DNA of 64,000 nt from Streptomyces caniferus (GTDB lineage Bacteria; Actinomycetota; Actinomycetes; Streptomycetales; Streptomycetaceae). The stretch covers positions 1,240,001 to 1,304,000 of the forward strand of contig NZ_BLIN01000003.1 in assembly GCF_009811555.1 (NCBI RefSeq), in the 5' to 3' direction. Made by a program: the position numbers and the translations under genes. Positions 53,229-61,664 of this stretch are shown in pieces. Below the pieces are notes generated by a model, which saw only the letters and a list, made by a program, of their open reading frames with translations, was not told the DNA's origin and ran no database searches. Position 1 is the stretch's first letter, and each line of letters starts with the position of its first letter.

Positions 53229-53549
53229 CGGCACCGCCCGCCGCGACGGCCGGTCGGCACCCCCGTCGCGGCGGGCGGGAGGCGTGGGGTGGCGCGGTTC
53301 CAGGAGCCCTCGGAACCGCGCCACGGACACTCTCGTACCAGGGGGAGTGCGCTGCTGCTTCGCGCCTCAACTCTTCACTTAAATGCACCCAGTTGATGTT
53401 TTATGCGCCCCGCAGTAGGTATGCCAACGGGTATTGCACGGGGTAAGCGAAAGATCACTTTCCGGAACGTTCGCTGCGGACGGCACCGCCGGTGCCGTCC
53501 CAGGCGTGATGCGACCAGCACGGGGGAGATCGCGAAGGAGGGGCTCGTC
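53229..53549. other. gene-free interval before the atypical dehydrogenase
   Basis: It contains the terminator at 53234-53278. From about 53360 it becomes AT-richer (CTTCACTTAAATGCACCC and TTGATGTTTTATGCG), a good place for a promoter, but no single -35/-10 pair is compelling. Confidence 0.5.
53234..53278. terminator. strong terminator of the amidohydrolase gene
   Basis: A perfect 16-bp stem (53234-53249 with 53263-53278) and 13-base loop begin 5 bp past the stop codon. Confidence 0.85.
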
Positions 53550-54878
53550 TTGCATCGCTACTTCACGGACCAGCGGCATGAGGCACTCCGGCACCAGGTG
53601 CGGGAGTTCGCCGAGAAGGAGGTCCGCCCCCGGGTGGCAGAAATGGAGGCGAACCGTTCCGTTTGCCATGACCTCTCGCGCCTGATCGCCCGGCAGGGCT
53701 GGATAGGCGCGACCGTGCACCGCGCGTACGGCGGAATGGGCGCGGGCCATGTCGCCAAGACCCTGATCATCGAGGAGCTCTCCCGGGTGAGCGCCGCGAT
53801 GGGCGCCATGGTGCAGGCCTCGCAGCTGGGCGTCGCGAAGATCGTCCACTTCGGCAACGAGGAGCAGAAGAAGACCTGGCTGCCGGCCATAGCCTCCGGC
53901 GACTGCCTGCCGACCATCGCGGTCACCGAACCGCAGTCCGGCGGCCATGTGCTGGGCATGACCTCCACCGCGGTCCGCGACGGCGACGACTACGTCCTCA
54001 ACGGCCGGAAGATCTACGTCGGCAACAGCCACGTCGGCGATCTGCACGGCGTGGTCGTCCGCACCGGCGAGGGCTCCACGGGCCTGTCGGCGTTCCTCGT
54101 GGAGTCCGACAGACCCGGCTTCCGGGTCGGACCGCAGCGGCCCACGATGGGGCTGCACGGCTTCAGCTTCGGCGAGCTGTTCTTCGACAACTGCCGTATC
54201 CCGGCGGCGAATCTGCTGGGCCGGGAGGGCGACGGGCTGTCGGTCGCCTACTCCTCCAGCGTGCTGTACGGACGGCCGAATCTGACCGCCGTCTCGCTGG
54301 GCATCCACCAGGCGGTGCTGGACGAGACCACGGCGTTCTGCGCCGAACGGCAGCGCTACGGCAAACCGCTGGCGGACCTCGGCAACATCAAGCTCAAGCT
54401 CGGACGGATCCAGTCGCGCCTGCTGCTGTCCCGGCTCTCCGCGTACCACGCGGTGCATCTGCTGGACCAGGGGCTGCCGTGCGACGCGGAGCTGATGAAC
54501 GCCAAGCTGGTCAATGTGGAGTCGGCGCTCGAATCGGCGCGCGACGCGATGGACATCCATGCCGCGTGCGGGCTGTTCACCGACCGGCCGGTGGAGCGCT
54601 TCCTGCGCGACGCCCACCACATCTTCGCGCCGGCCGGCACCTCCGACATCCAGCTGCTGCGGCTGGGCGAGCTGGCCCTGGGGCGGGCGCGGGGCGAGTG
54701 GTCCAGCCGCCTGGCGGACCTGCTGCGGCTGGAGCCCTCGGAGTGGCCCGAGGAGGGACACGACGCCCCCCTCGACGCCCCTGCCCCCACCGGGCGGGCC
54801 GAGGACACCACGGCCACGGTGCCGGGCCAGCGCACCGGACCGGGCTCCCCGCGCTCATGGTTCGCCCGGCCCCGATGA
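53550..54878 (+). CDS. acyl-CoA dehydrogenase-fold flavoprotein lacking the usual catalytic Glu
   Basis: This 442-aa protein keeps the ACAD fold: QVREFAEKEVRPRVAEMEAN at the start, the FAD loop TIAVTEPQSGGHVLG (about 125-138), LNGRKIYVGNSHVGD and the R-x-x-YGKPL stretch. The usual catalytic position (YEGT in relatives) reads APAGTSDIQL, so Glu is Ala, and the alternative helix-G position (LDLER) reads VLYGRPN, so no Glu is there either. TTG 53550 follows AAGGAG by 9 bases and no other start fits. About 55 low-complexity residues are added at the C-terminus. Confidence 0.82.
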   Translation: MHRYFTDQRHEALRHQVREFAEKEVRPRVAEMEANRSVCHDLSRLIARQGWIGATVHRAYGGMGAGHVAKTLIIEELSRVSAAMGAMVQASQLGVAKIVHFGNEEQKKTWLPAIASGDCLPTIAVTEPQSGGHVLGMTSTAVRDGDDYVLNGRKIYVGNSHVGDLHGVVVRTGEGSTGLSAFLVESDRPGFRVGPQRPTMGLHGFSFGELFFDNCRIPAANLLGREGDGLSVAYSSSVLYGRPNLTAVSLGIHQAVLDETTAFCAERQRYGKPLADLGNIKLKLGRIQSRLLLSRLSAYHAVHLLDQGLPCDAELMNAKLVNVESALESARDAMDIHAACGLFTDRPVERFLRDAHHIFAPAGTSDIQLLRLGELALGRARGEWSSRLADLLRLEPSEWPEEGHDAPLDAPAPTGRAEDTTATVPGQRTGPGSPRSWFARPR

Positions 54879-55006
54879 GCGGCGGGCTCCGGCCCGGGGC
54901 GCGCGGTCACCGGCGGTCGGCCGATGCCGCGGCCCCGGGCCGGGCGTCCGGCCCAAGAGCCGTCCGCACCGGGCACCGGGGCCGGGTTCCGTACCGAAAA
55001 GCCGCC

Positions 55007-55609
55007 TCAGGCGTCGCTCTGCTGCTTCTCCATGTGGTGGATCTGGTCGACGAGTTCGGCGGCCATCGCCTTGATGGTCTCCAGCCCCTCCCGGCCCCAG
55101 GGGCGTGGTTCGAGGTCCACGACGCAGACGGTGCCCAGCGCCGTCCCCGTGCGGTCGATCAGCGGCGCACCGAGGTAGGAGCGGATGCCGATCTCGTCCA
55201 CGACGGGATTGCCGGCGAACCGCGGATAGTCGCAGACGTCCTCCAGCACCAGGGCTTTGCGGCGGACGATGACATGCGGGCAGTACCCGTGGTCGCGGTC
55301 CATCACCCGCCCCGGCTGGGCGCTGGCGGGCGCCGGTCCCAGCTCGACGGCCTGGTCCTGGGCGGGCGTGTAGAGACCGGCGAAGTACTGCCGTCGCTCG
55401 TCGATGAAGTTGACCATCGAGTACGGCGCCCGGGTGGTCCGGGCGAGCTTGCGGGCGAACTCGTCGAAGGCGGGCAGCGGGGACTCACCGATCCCCAGGG
55501 CGCGCAGCCGCGCGACACGCGCCGGGGCCTCGTCGTCCTGCGGGGTGAGCAGCAGATGGCGCGTCGGGTCGTAGGAGACGTACGGGACGCGGGAGGCGGG
55601 GTGGTTCAT
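55007..55609 (-). CDS. GAF-domain protein, fifth gene of the conservon
   Basis: This 200-aa protein has a GAF domain (about 35-185; YSMVNFIDERRQYFAGLY, DRDHGYCPHVIVRRKALVLEDV, and IRSYLGAPLIDRTGTALGTVCVVD). A Cys and His lie in the possible ligand loop. Its ATG overlaps the CvnD stop (ATGA), so it is part of the operon. In conservons the fifth gene is often a P450; here a GAF sensor replaces it. Confidence 0.85.
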   Translation of the reverse strand: MNHPASRVPYVSYDPTRHLLLTPQDDEAPARVARLRALGIGESPLPAFDEFARKLARTTRAPYSMVNFIDERRQYFAGLYTPAQDQAVELGPAPASAQPGRVMDRDHGYCPHVIVRRKALVLEDVCDYPRFAGNPVVDEIGIRSYLGAPLIDRTGTALGTVCVVDLEPRPWGREGLETIKAMAAELVDQIHHMEKQQSDA

Positions 55610-56226
55610 GGCAGCTCCGGGGTCGCGGCGAGGGCGGGGGTGAGCAGGTGCTGGACGAGCGAGACCAGGACTTGGGTGGCCGAGCTGCACTGGCGGGCGT
55701 CGCAGAGCACGACGGGGATGTCCGGGGGGATGTCTATGGCGGAGCGGACCTCGTCCGGGTCGTAGTGGTAGGAACCGTCGAACTCGTTGACGGCGACGAT
55801 GAACCGGATGCCGCGCCGCTCGAAGAAGTCGACGGCGGCGAAGCACTGGTCCAGGCGCCGGGTGTCGGCGAGGATGACCGCGCCGAGGGCACCGTTGGAC
55901 AGCTCGTCCCACATGAACCAGAAACGCTGCTGCCCCGGCGTCCCGAAGAGGTAGAGGATGTGCGCGGGGCCGAGCGTGATCCGCCCGAAGTCCATGGCGA
56001 CGGTGGTGGTGTCCTTGTTCTCGACGCCCGCCAGATCGTCCGTGCCCACGCTGATCTGGGTGAGGAGCTCCTCCGTGCTCAGCGGCTCGATCTCGCTCAC
56101 CGCGCCGACGAAGGTCGTCTTGCCGACGCCGAAGCCCCCCGCGACCAGGATTTTGAGCGCGGTGGGGAACAGGTCGGTCGAGGGGTCCCCCGGGTTCAGG
56201 GGGTCACAGTCGTTTGCGAAGTCCAT
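55606..56226 (-). CDS. cvnD: conservon GTPase CvnD
   Basis: This 206-aa Ras/Rag-like small GTPase has the P-loop GGFGVGKTT (30-38), switch-II FGTPGQQRFWFMWD (about 94-107) and the VNEFDG segment in place of NKxD (about 146-151). It overlaps CvnC by 23 bp. In conservons it exchanges nucleotide under CvnA-C control and is thought to act at the membrane. Confidence 0.93.
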   Translation of the reverse strand: MDFANDCDPLNPGDPSTDLFPTALKILVAGGFGVGKTTFVGAVSEIEPLSTEELLTQISVGTDDLAGVENKDTTTVAMDFGRITLGPAHILYLFGTPGQQRFWFMWDELSNGALGAVILADTRRLDQCFAAVDFFERRGIRFIVAVNEFDGSYHYDPDEVRSAIDIPPDIPVVLCDARQCSSATQVLVSLVQHLLTPALAATPELP

Positions 56227-56602
56227 TCAGCACCGCCTCCAGCAGGGCTCGGTCGGTACGGGACGCGGGCCCTGCCGAAACGGCCGCGGGGGCCCGCGCG
56301 GTGAGCGCCCCGCAGTCGACGAGGTCGGCGAGGAGCACTTTGGTGACCACGGCGGGCAGCCGTATGTGGGCGGCGATCTCGGCGACGGAGACCGGTCCGG
56401 AGCACAGCCCCAGCACCTGGGCGTAGTCGGGGCCCTGGCAGGAGACGGGCCGTCGGCCGGTGGCCATCACCATGGTCAGCAGGTCGAAGTGCGCCGTCGG
56501 ACGGGTCCGGCCGTTGCTGACGGTGTACGGGCGGACCAGCCGGCCCGCCGCGTCGTCGTACCACGGTTCCCCGCCCTGCCGCCGTCGGCGACGCACGGTC
56601 AT
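56204..56602 (-). CDS. cvnC: conservon protein CvnC (DUF742)
   Basis: This 132-aa DUF742 protein opens with PWYDDAAGRLVRPYTVSNGRT (about 13-33) and ends in a winged-helix-like region (SVAEIAAHIRLPAVVTKVLLADLVDCGAL). Its ATG lies 2 bp past the CvnB stop. Confidence 0.92.
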   Translation of the reverse strand: MTVRRRRRQGGEPWYDDAAGRLVRPYTVSNGRTRPTAHFDLLTMVMATGRRPVSCQGPDYAQVLGLCSGPVSVAEIAAHIRLPAVVTKVLLADLVDCGALTARAPAAVSAGPASRTDRALLEAVLNGLRKRL

Positions 56603-56604
56603 GG

Positions 56605-57054
56605 TCAACGACCGCCCGCGGGCGTCTGGTGGCGCGCGGGGGTGGACAGGTAGGGCCGGACGCTCTTGACCAGCATCGACATCTCGTAGCCCAGTACCGC
56701 CACATCGGCCTCGCGGCCGGCGAGCACGGCCAGGCACGCACCCGATCCGGCAGTGGAGACGAACAGGAAGGTCGACTCCAGCTCGACGACCACCTGCAGC
56801 ACGTCGTCGCCCTCCCCGAAGCGCACACCGGCGCTGCGGGCGAGGGAGTAGAGGCCGGAGGACAGGGCGGCCATATGGTCGGCGCTGTCGGGGTCGAAGC
56901 CGTGGGCGGCCTTGACCAGGCCGTCCGAGGACAGCAGCAGCGCGCTCCGGGCGTGCGGTACCCGCTGCACGAGCCCGGTCAGCAGCCAGGACAGATCGGT
57001 GTGCTGGCCTCCCTGCAGCTGCGAATGCGCCTGCGCACGCACATCACTCACCAT
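56605..57054 (-). CDS. cvnB: conservon roadblock protein CvnB
   Basis: This 149-aa roadblock/LC7-fold protein contains LSWLLTGLVQRVPHARSALLLSSDGL (about 21-46) and the SSGLYSLARSAG helix. The start overlaps the CvnA stop by 11 bp. It probably acts as a GTPase-associated partner of CvnD. Confidence 0.93.
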   Translation of the reverse strand: MVSDVRAQAHSQLQGGQHTDLSWLLTGLVQRVPHARSALLLSSDGLVKAAHGFDPDSADHMAALSSGLYSLARSAGVRFGEGDDVLQVVVELESTFLFVSTAGSGACLAVLAGREADVAVLGYEMSMLVKSVRPYLSTPARHQTPAGGR

Positions 57055-59194
57055 GGTTGCGGTCGTCTCCTCGGGGGCGGGCCATCGTGGCATCGCGGTC
57101 ACGGTCGTAGAGCAGGTCGTTGCTTGCCGGGCTGCTGGTGTCGCCGCCCTGGGCCAGGGGGGTGCCGCTACCACCGGCGGTGTCGCCGGCGTAGGTGTCG
57201 TCGGCGAGGCTGAAGCCGCGCCGGAAGGCGGCCATCAGGTTGGGGTCGTGCTCGGGCTCCGGGCCCGCGCGGGGTGTCGTGGACGGCAGGACGGGGTCGC
57301 CGCGCAGCTCGGGGACGAGGTGCGTCTGCTTGCGCCGCCGGGGCAGCCGCGGGCGGGCGTGGTGGTCCACGGCCGGCGGGGCGGGCGGGAGCACGACCGG
57401 GCCGGGGTCGGCGGGGCGGGCGACGGGAGCGGCGTCAAGGGGGTGCGGCTCGGGCAACTGCGCCTCGGCCGACGGGACTTCGGTCAGCGGGACTTCGGGC
57501 GTGTAGACGCCCGATGCACGGACCAGCCGACGACGAGCGGCGCCGTTGTCGGGATCGGTGTCCGCAGGGACGGGGCGGGGGGCCGGGACCGAGGCCGGGG
57601 CCGGAACCGAAACCGTACGGTCGCCGTCGCCGCGCGGTGCCCGGTCGAGCGCATGATCGGGGGCGGGCGCGGGGCCGGGGATCGCCACGGTCCGGCGGTC
57701 GGGACTCGGGACGGAGTCGTGGCGGTCGGGACTCGGGACGGGGTCGTGACGCTCCACGGTGTCGTGGTACCGGGGGCGTTCGTGACGCCCGTGCCGCTCC
57801 ACGGGGTCGTCGACGAAGCCCCCGTCGTAACCCCCGTCGTGCTCGCGTGCCGGGTCGGTGTCCGGCGATCCGGCCTGCGGCGCATCCGCTCCGTCCGCGT
57901 CCCCGTCGGCGGATTCCTTGCCGAGCAGCTCCTGGGGCACGATCAGCACGGCCTGCACGCCGCCGTAGATGTTGCTCTGCAGCCGGACAACGATGCCATG
58001 CCGCCGGGCGAGCGAGGAGACCACGAACAGCCCGATGCGGCCGTCGCTCAACAGCTCGGCGACATCGACGTGTTCGGGGTCGGCCAGCAGGGCGTTCATC
58101 CGGTTCTGCTCGTCCGCCGACATGCCCAGGCCGCGGTCCTCGACCTCGACGGCGAGACCGGCGGTGACGAGCTGGGCGCGCAGCAGGACCGGGGTCTGCG
58201 GCGCGGAGTAGATCGAGGCGTTCTCGACGAGTTCGGCGAGCAGGTGGATGACGTCGGCGACGGCATGCCCGCGCAGGGTGCCCTCGATCGGCGGCACCAG
58301 CTTGATCCTCGGGTACTGCTCGACCTCGGCGATCGAGGAGCGCAGCACCTCGGTCATGGACACCGGCCGGCTCCACTGGCGGCGGGAGATGGCGCCGCCG
58401 AGCACGGCGAGGTTCTCCGCGTGCCGGCGGATCCGGGTGGCCAGGTGGTCGACGTGGAACAGGCCCTTGAGCAGGTCCGGGTCCTCGACCTGGTTCTCCA
58501 GCTCGTCCAGCAGCTCGATCTCACGGTGCACCAGGGACTGCAGACGGCGGGCGAGGTTCACGAAGACCTCGACCTTCTGCTCGCTGCCGCTGGCGTTGCT
58601 GCGGGCGATGGCGACCGCGTCGATGACCGCGGACTCGGCGGCCCGGCCCGCGGCAGCCACCTCGTGGGCGAGCAGGTCGAGCGTGTCGCCGACGGGCACG
58701 ACGCTCTGCTCCGGCTCGCGGCGCTGGATCCATTCGCCCTGCCGCACACGGTCCAGCAGGTCGTACAGGTCGGACTGGCTGCGGGCGCAGACCTGGCGCA
58801 GCCGGGCGTAGCGGGCGACGGCGGCGCGGGCCTCGGCGTTGGCGGCGGCGCTCGCGGTGAGCACGATGACGCAGATCAGGGCGAGGCCGCCGCACAGCAC
58901 CACCCACTCGCGACCGGTGAGCCGGGCGCCGCCCGCCTGTACGACGAAGGCGGCGACGGCCGTGCAGATGACGGCGACGAGGAGGCAGGGGACGGCGGCG
59001 AGCCTGACCAGGCGGGCACGTATCGCCGAGTCGGCTGCCGACTCCGGGAACGAGGCCCGGCCGTGTCGTCCGCCCTCACGCTCCCGTCGCCGGGCGGAAG
59101 GGGGGACGGCGGCGACCCCCGGGGAACCCTGGGGCCCTGGGGATCTCTGAGCCTCCTGGGACGTTTGGGTCCCCTGGGGGAATGCGGTAGGCAT
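57044..59194 (-). CDS. cvnA: conservon sensor kinase-like protein CvnA
   Basis: This 716-aa membrane protein heads the conservon. Two transmembrane helices (about 65-88 and 97-117) are followed by a HAMP-like/dimerisation region and a HATPase_c domain (about 300-430; HLLAELVENASIYS, EDRGLGMSADEQNRM, DGRIGLFVVSSLARRHG). No His phosphoacceptor is obvious. The C-terminal 290 residues are disordered and rich in Pro/Asp/Arg, with a 9-residue tandem repeat. The start is ATG 59194. Confidence 0.9.
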   Translation of the reverse strand: MPTAFPQGTQTSQEAQRSPGPQGSPGVAAVPPSARRREREGGRHGRASFPESAADSAIRARLVRLAAVPCLLVAVICTAVAAFVVQAGGARLTGREWVVLCGGLALICVIVLTASAAANAEARAAVARYARLRQVCARSQSDLYDLLDRVRQGEWIQRREPEQSVVPVGDTLDLLAHEVAAAGRAAESAVIDAVAIARSNASGSEQKVEVFVNLARRLQSLVHREIELLDELENQVEDPDLLKGLFHVDHLATRIRRHAENLAVLGGAISRRQWSRPVSMTEVLRSSIAEVEQYPRIKLVPPIEGTLRGHAVADVIHLLAELVENASIYSAPQTPVLLRAQLVTAGLAVEVEDRGLGMSADEQNRMNALLADPEHVDVAELLSDGRIGLFVVSSLARRHGIVVRLQSNIYGGVQAVLIVPQELLGKESADGDADGADAPQAGSPDTDPAREHDGGYDGGFVDDPVERHGRHERPRYHDTVERHDPVPSPDRHDSVPSPDRRTVAIPGPAPAPDHALDRAPRGDGDRTVSVPAPASVPAPRPVPADTDPDNGAARRRLVRASGVYTPEVPLTEVPSAEAQLPEPHPLDAAPVARPADPGPVVLPPAPPAVDHHARPRLPRRRKQTHLVPELRGDPVLPSTTPRAGPEPEHDPNLMAAFRRGFSLADDTYAGDTAGGSGTPLAQGGDTSSPASNDLLYDRDRDATMARPRGDDRNHGE
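57695..57748. repeat. two 27-bp tandem repeats in the cvnA tail
   Basis: Units at 57695-57721 and 57722-57748 differ at one base. On the coding strand they encode RHDPVPSPD and RHDSVPSPD within the disordered CvnA C-terminus. Confidence 0.85.
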
Positions 59195-59717
59195 CGGTGC
59201 CCTCCGGATCGGCCGTTGGCAGTTCGCGGCACGCACGCTAGTTGTTGCACCGGTGGGGTCCGGGCCCACTTCGGGGTTTCGCTACCCCTCGCCACCTCCC
59301 TGAGTGGGCGCCATGCGCACGCCAGTACGGCCTAATCCGAACGGCCGTTCATGGAGCGCGAGTTGGGACCGTCCGAAGAGCATCTCCCGGCGCTCGCGAA
59401 CGGCGCTCGCGGGCGAGACACGCGCCGTCCCCCGCTCACCCGCCCCTGCACGAGCGCGGCGTACCGACGGCGCACCACCACGGCTCACCCTCGCCTCTCG
59501 GCGACCCACTGCACGCCGTCGAGGAACTGATCGCCCACGCGCGCCGCGGAGTCATCTGGCGCGATCGGGGACCGGAACCGACCGCCCTCCGAACCTCTTC
59601 GGGCCAGTCAACTCGCCTTCCGTCCACCGCGGTTCCGTTGCCCCTCCCCCGTCCCCGGCCCGCCATCAGGGCTTCCTGACACGCAGGAAGACCGCACGTC
59701 ATGTTTGTCGAAGGCAC
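59195..59717. other. gene-free region upstream of the conservon
   Basis: About 520 bp holds the cvnA promoter. It contains a 12-bp palindrome GAACGGCCGTTC (59339-59350). Open frames here are Arg/Pro-rich and lack ribosome sites; none is supported. Confidence 0.5.
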
Positions 59718-59900
59718 GTGAAAGTCGAAGGCACCTGGAAGCAGTCCCTCGCCAAGCCGCCGCGCCTGAACCTGCCCTTCGCCGGGACCGTCGACGCCGA
59801 CGCCCCGACCGGCACCTCCCGGTCCCGGCCCGGCCGGCTGCTCGCGTCCAAGGTCACCGGCCGACACCACACGCACGGAACCGAGGACCACACCCCGTGA
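59718..59900 (+). CDS. possible small protein (60 aa)
   Basis: A frame from GTG 59718 encodes a basic 60-residue peptide beginning MKVEGTWKQSLAKPPRLNLPF and ending GTEDHTP. GAAGG precedes the GTG, inside a short direct repeat GTCGAAGGCAC (59707-59717 and 59723-59733). Its stop overlaps another GTG (59897, GTGA) that opens a frame starting MTRFFLALLTLP, but that frame has no credible end. No family is recognised. Confidence 0.35.
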   Translation: MKVEGTWKQSLAKPPRLNLPFAGTVDADAPTGTSRSRPGRLLASKVTGRHHTHGTEDHTP

Positions 59901-60124
59901 CCAGGTTCTTCCTGGCCCTGCTCACCCTGCCCCGCCAGGACAGTGCGCCCGCTGGGGTCGACGGGGCCGCGTCACACCGCCCCGGCTTCCCGGTTCCCGA
60001 TCAGCGGGCCGCCCCTCGGCCGGCGATGCGGCCGGGCGTCCGCATCGAACTCCCGTCACTGATCGTGCCGCCGGTCGACGTCGCCACGGTGCGCCTCGTC
60101 ACCGGGTGCTGCCGCCCCGCGCCC

Positions 60125-61300
60125 TCAGCGATCCGCGACGAGGTCCACATCGGTGGGGGCCACCGTCGGCGGCCAGGTCGGCCAGCCATGGGCGGGGGGC
60201 ATGGCGATCGCCCTCCACCACGGGTAGACGGCCGGGGGATCGGCGGGTTCGAACGGCTCGCCCGGCCGCGGGTGGACGCTGGTGACCCCGGCCTTCTGGG
60301 CGGCGGTCAGGGTCCACTCGGCGGGCTCCGCCCACGGGTGCGGGGCGAGGTTGAACGTGCCCCAGTGGATCGGCAGCAGCACGCCGCCGGCCCCATCGCC
60401 CTGGAGGTCGAGGTGGGCCCGGACCCCCTGCTCGGGCTCCATGTGGATGTCCGGCCAGAAGTCGCTGTACGCGCCGATCTGGATCATCGTCGCATCGAAC
60501 GGGCCGTGCGCGGCGCCGATCTCCGCGAAGCCGGAGAAGTAGCCGGTGTCGCCGCTGTGGTAGATCCGGTGCTCGGGGCCCGCGACCACCCAGGAGGCCC
60601 ACAGGGTGTGCTGCGGGCCGCGCAGACCGCGGCCGCAGAAGTGCTGTGCGGGGGTGGCGGTGAGGGTCAGCCCGCCGATGCGGGTGGACTCGTGCCAGTC
60701 GAGCTCGGTGATCCGCTCGGCGGGCACGCCCCAGAATTCCAGGTCGGCGCCGACACCGAGCGGCACGACGAAGGCCGCGCCGGTGCCGGTCAGGCCCTGG
60801 ACCGTCGGCATGTCGAGGTGATCGTAGTGGTCGTGCGAGATCACCACGACGTCGACCGGCTCCAGCTCGTCCAGCGCGATGGGCACCGGGTGCATCCGCT
60901 TCGGCCCGGCCCAGGTGACCGGAGAACAGCGCTCGCCCCAGACCGGGTCGAAGAGCACCCGCTGCCCGTCTATTTCGGCCAGTACGCTCGAATGACCCAT
61001 CCAGGTGAGCCGCAGCCCCGAGGCGGGCGGCTCAGCGCCGTCCGCGGCGGTCGGACGGTACACCGGAATCGGGCCGACCGGCGCCCGGCGCAGCCGCCCC
61101 TCCCGGCTCAGCTGGGTCTTCAGCATCGGCACCGCAGAGCCGTTCAGCAGCTGCCTGGTCTCCACCGGATTGCGGAACTGGCCGTCCACGAACTGCGGCG
61201 ACCTGCGCATTCTGGCCAGCCGCTCCCCGGTGGGCACGGCGCCGAAGCCCGCGGGCCGCAGCGCGGAGAGTCGAGTGCGACGGGGTCTGGAACCGGTCAC
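60125..61300 (-). CDS. MBL-fold metallohydrolase (NAPE-PLD-like)
   Basis: This 391-aa metallo-beta-lactamase-fold protein has the motif SHDHYDHLD (about 175-183), HFCGRG (about 237), HSGDTGYFSGF (about 262) and PIHWGTFNLAPHPW (about 320-333). The N-terminal 100 residues are an extra, conserved-type extension (RMRRSPQFVDGQFRNP), as in the N-acyl-phosphatidylethanolamine phospholipase D-like group. GGAGG precedes GTG 61300. The substrate is unknown. Confidence 0.87.
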   Translation of the reverse strand: MTGSRPRRTRLSALRPAGFGAVPTGERLARMRRSPQFVDGQFRNPVETRQLLNGSAVPMLKTQLSREGRLRRAPVGPIPVYRPTAADGAEPPASGLRLTWMGHSSVLAEIDGQRVLFDPVWGERCSPVTWAGPKRMHPVPIALDELEPVDVVVISHDHYDHLDMPTVQGLTGTGAAFVVPLGVGADLEFWGVPAERITELDWHESTRIGGLTLTATPAQHFCGRGLRGPQHTLWASWVVAGPEHRIYHSGDTGYFSGFAEIGAAHGPFDATMIQIGAYSDFWPDIHMEPEQGVRAHLDLQGDGAGGVLLPIHWGTFNLAPHPWAEPAEWTLTAAQKAGVTSVHPRPGEPFEPADPPAVYPWWRAIAMPPAHGWPTWPPTVAPTDVDLVADR

Positions 61301-61664
61301 GGCACCTCCATGGTCGGGGCAGTCGCGAAGTGAACGGACCGCATGAGCGGCGGGTTCCGGTACGCCGCGCCACGCGGCGCCGCCGTACGGTTTCCGCACC
61401 ACGACACCCGGACACTCCACACCATCACCCGCAGACACAAACGGCGCGACCGGCCATGACATTCCGGAGTAAGGGTGTGACCTTTCCGGGCGCCGCCGCA
61501 GACCCCGGCCCGCCCGGCAACTCGGTCGCATCCATGGGAGGGGCGCCGGGCTCGGCAGCCCTGCCCCACGACCGGGCGTCCCTGGCGACGGCCACCCGGG
61601 GCCCGGCGCCCCGGCCCACGGGCGGACGGCCGCCGGGCACGGACCCGGCCGGTCACCCGGCGGT
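61301..61664. other. gene-free interval
   Basis: An imperfect hairpin (about 61359-61389, GTACGCCGCGCC against GGCGCCGCCGTAC) lies near the left end. Otherwise nothing with coding character was recognised; it probably holds the promoter of the MBL gene. Confidence 0.45.

Noticed and set aside
57695..57748. CRISPR-like repeats
   Set aside because: Only two directly abutting copies with no spacers and inside a coding tail.
56912..59335. 807-codon plus-strand frame
   Set aside because: Antisense to cvnA and cvnB; the conservon frames carry all family motifs.
59897..61333. Frame opening with a hydrophobic leader (MTRFFLALLTLP)
   Set aside because: It has no stop for over 1.4 kb and runs antisense through the MBL-fold gene, so no credible gene end can be given.
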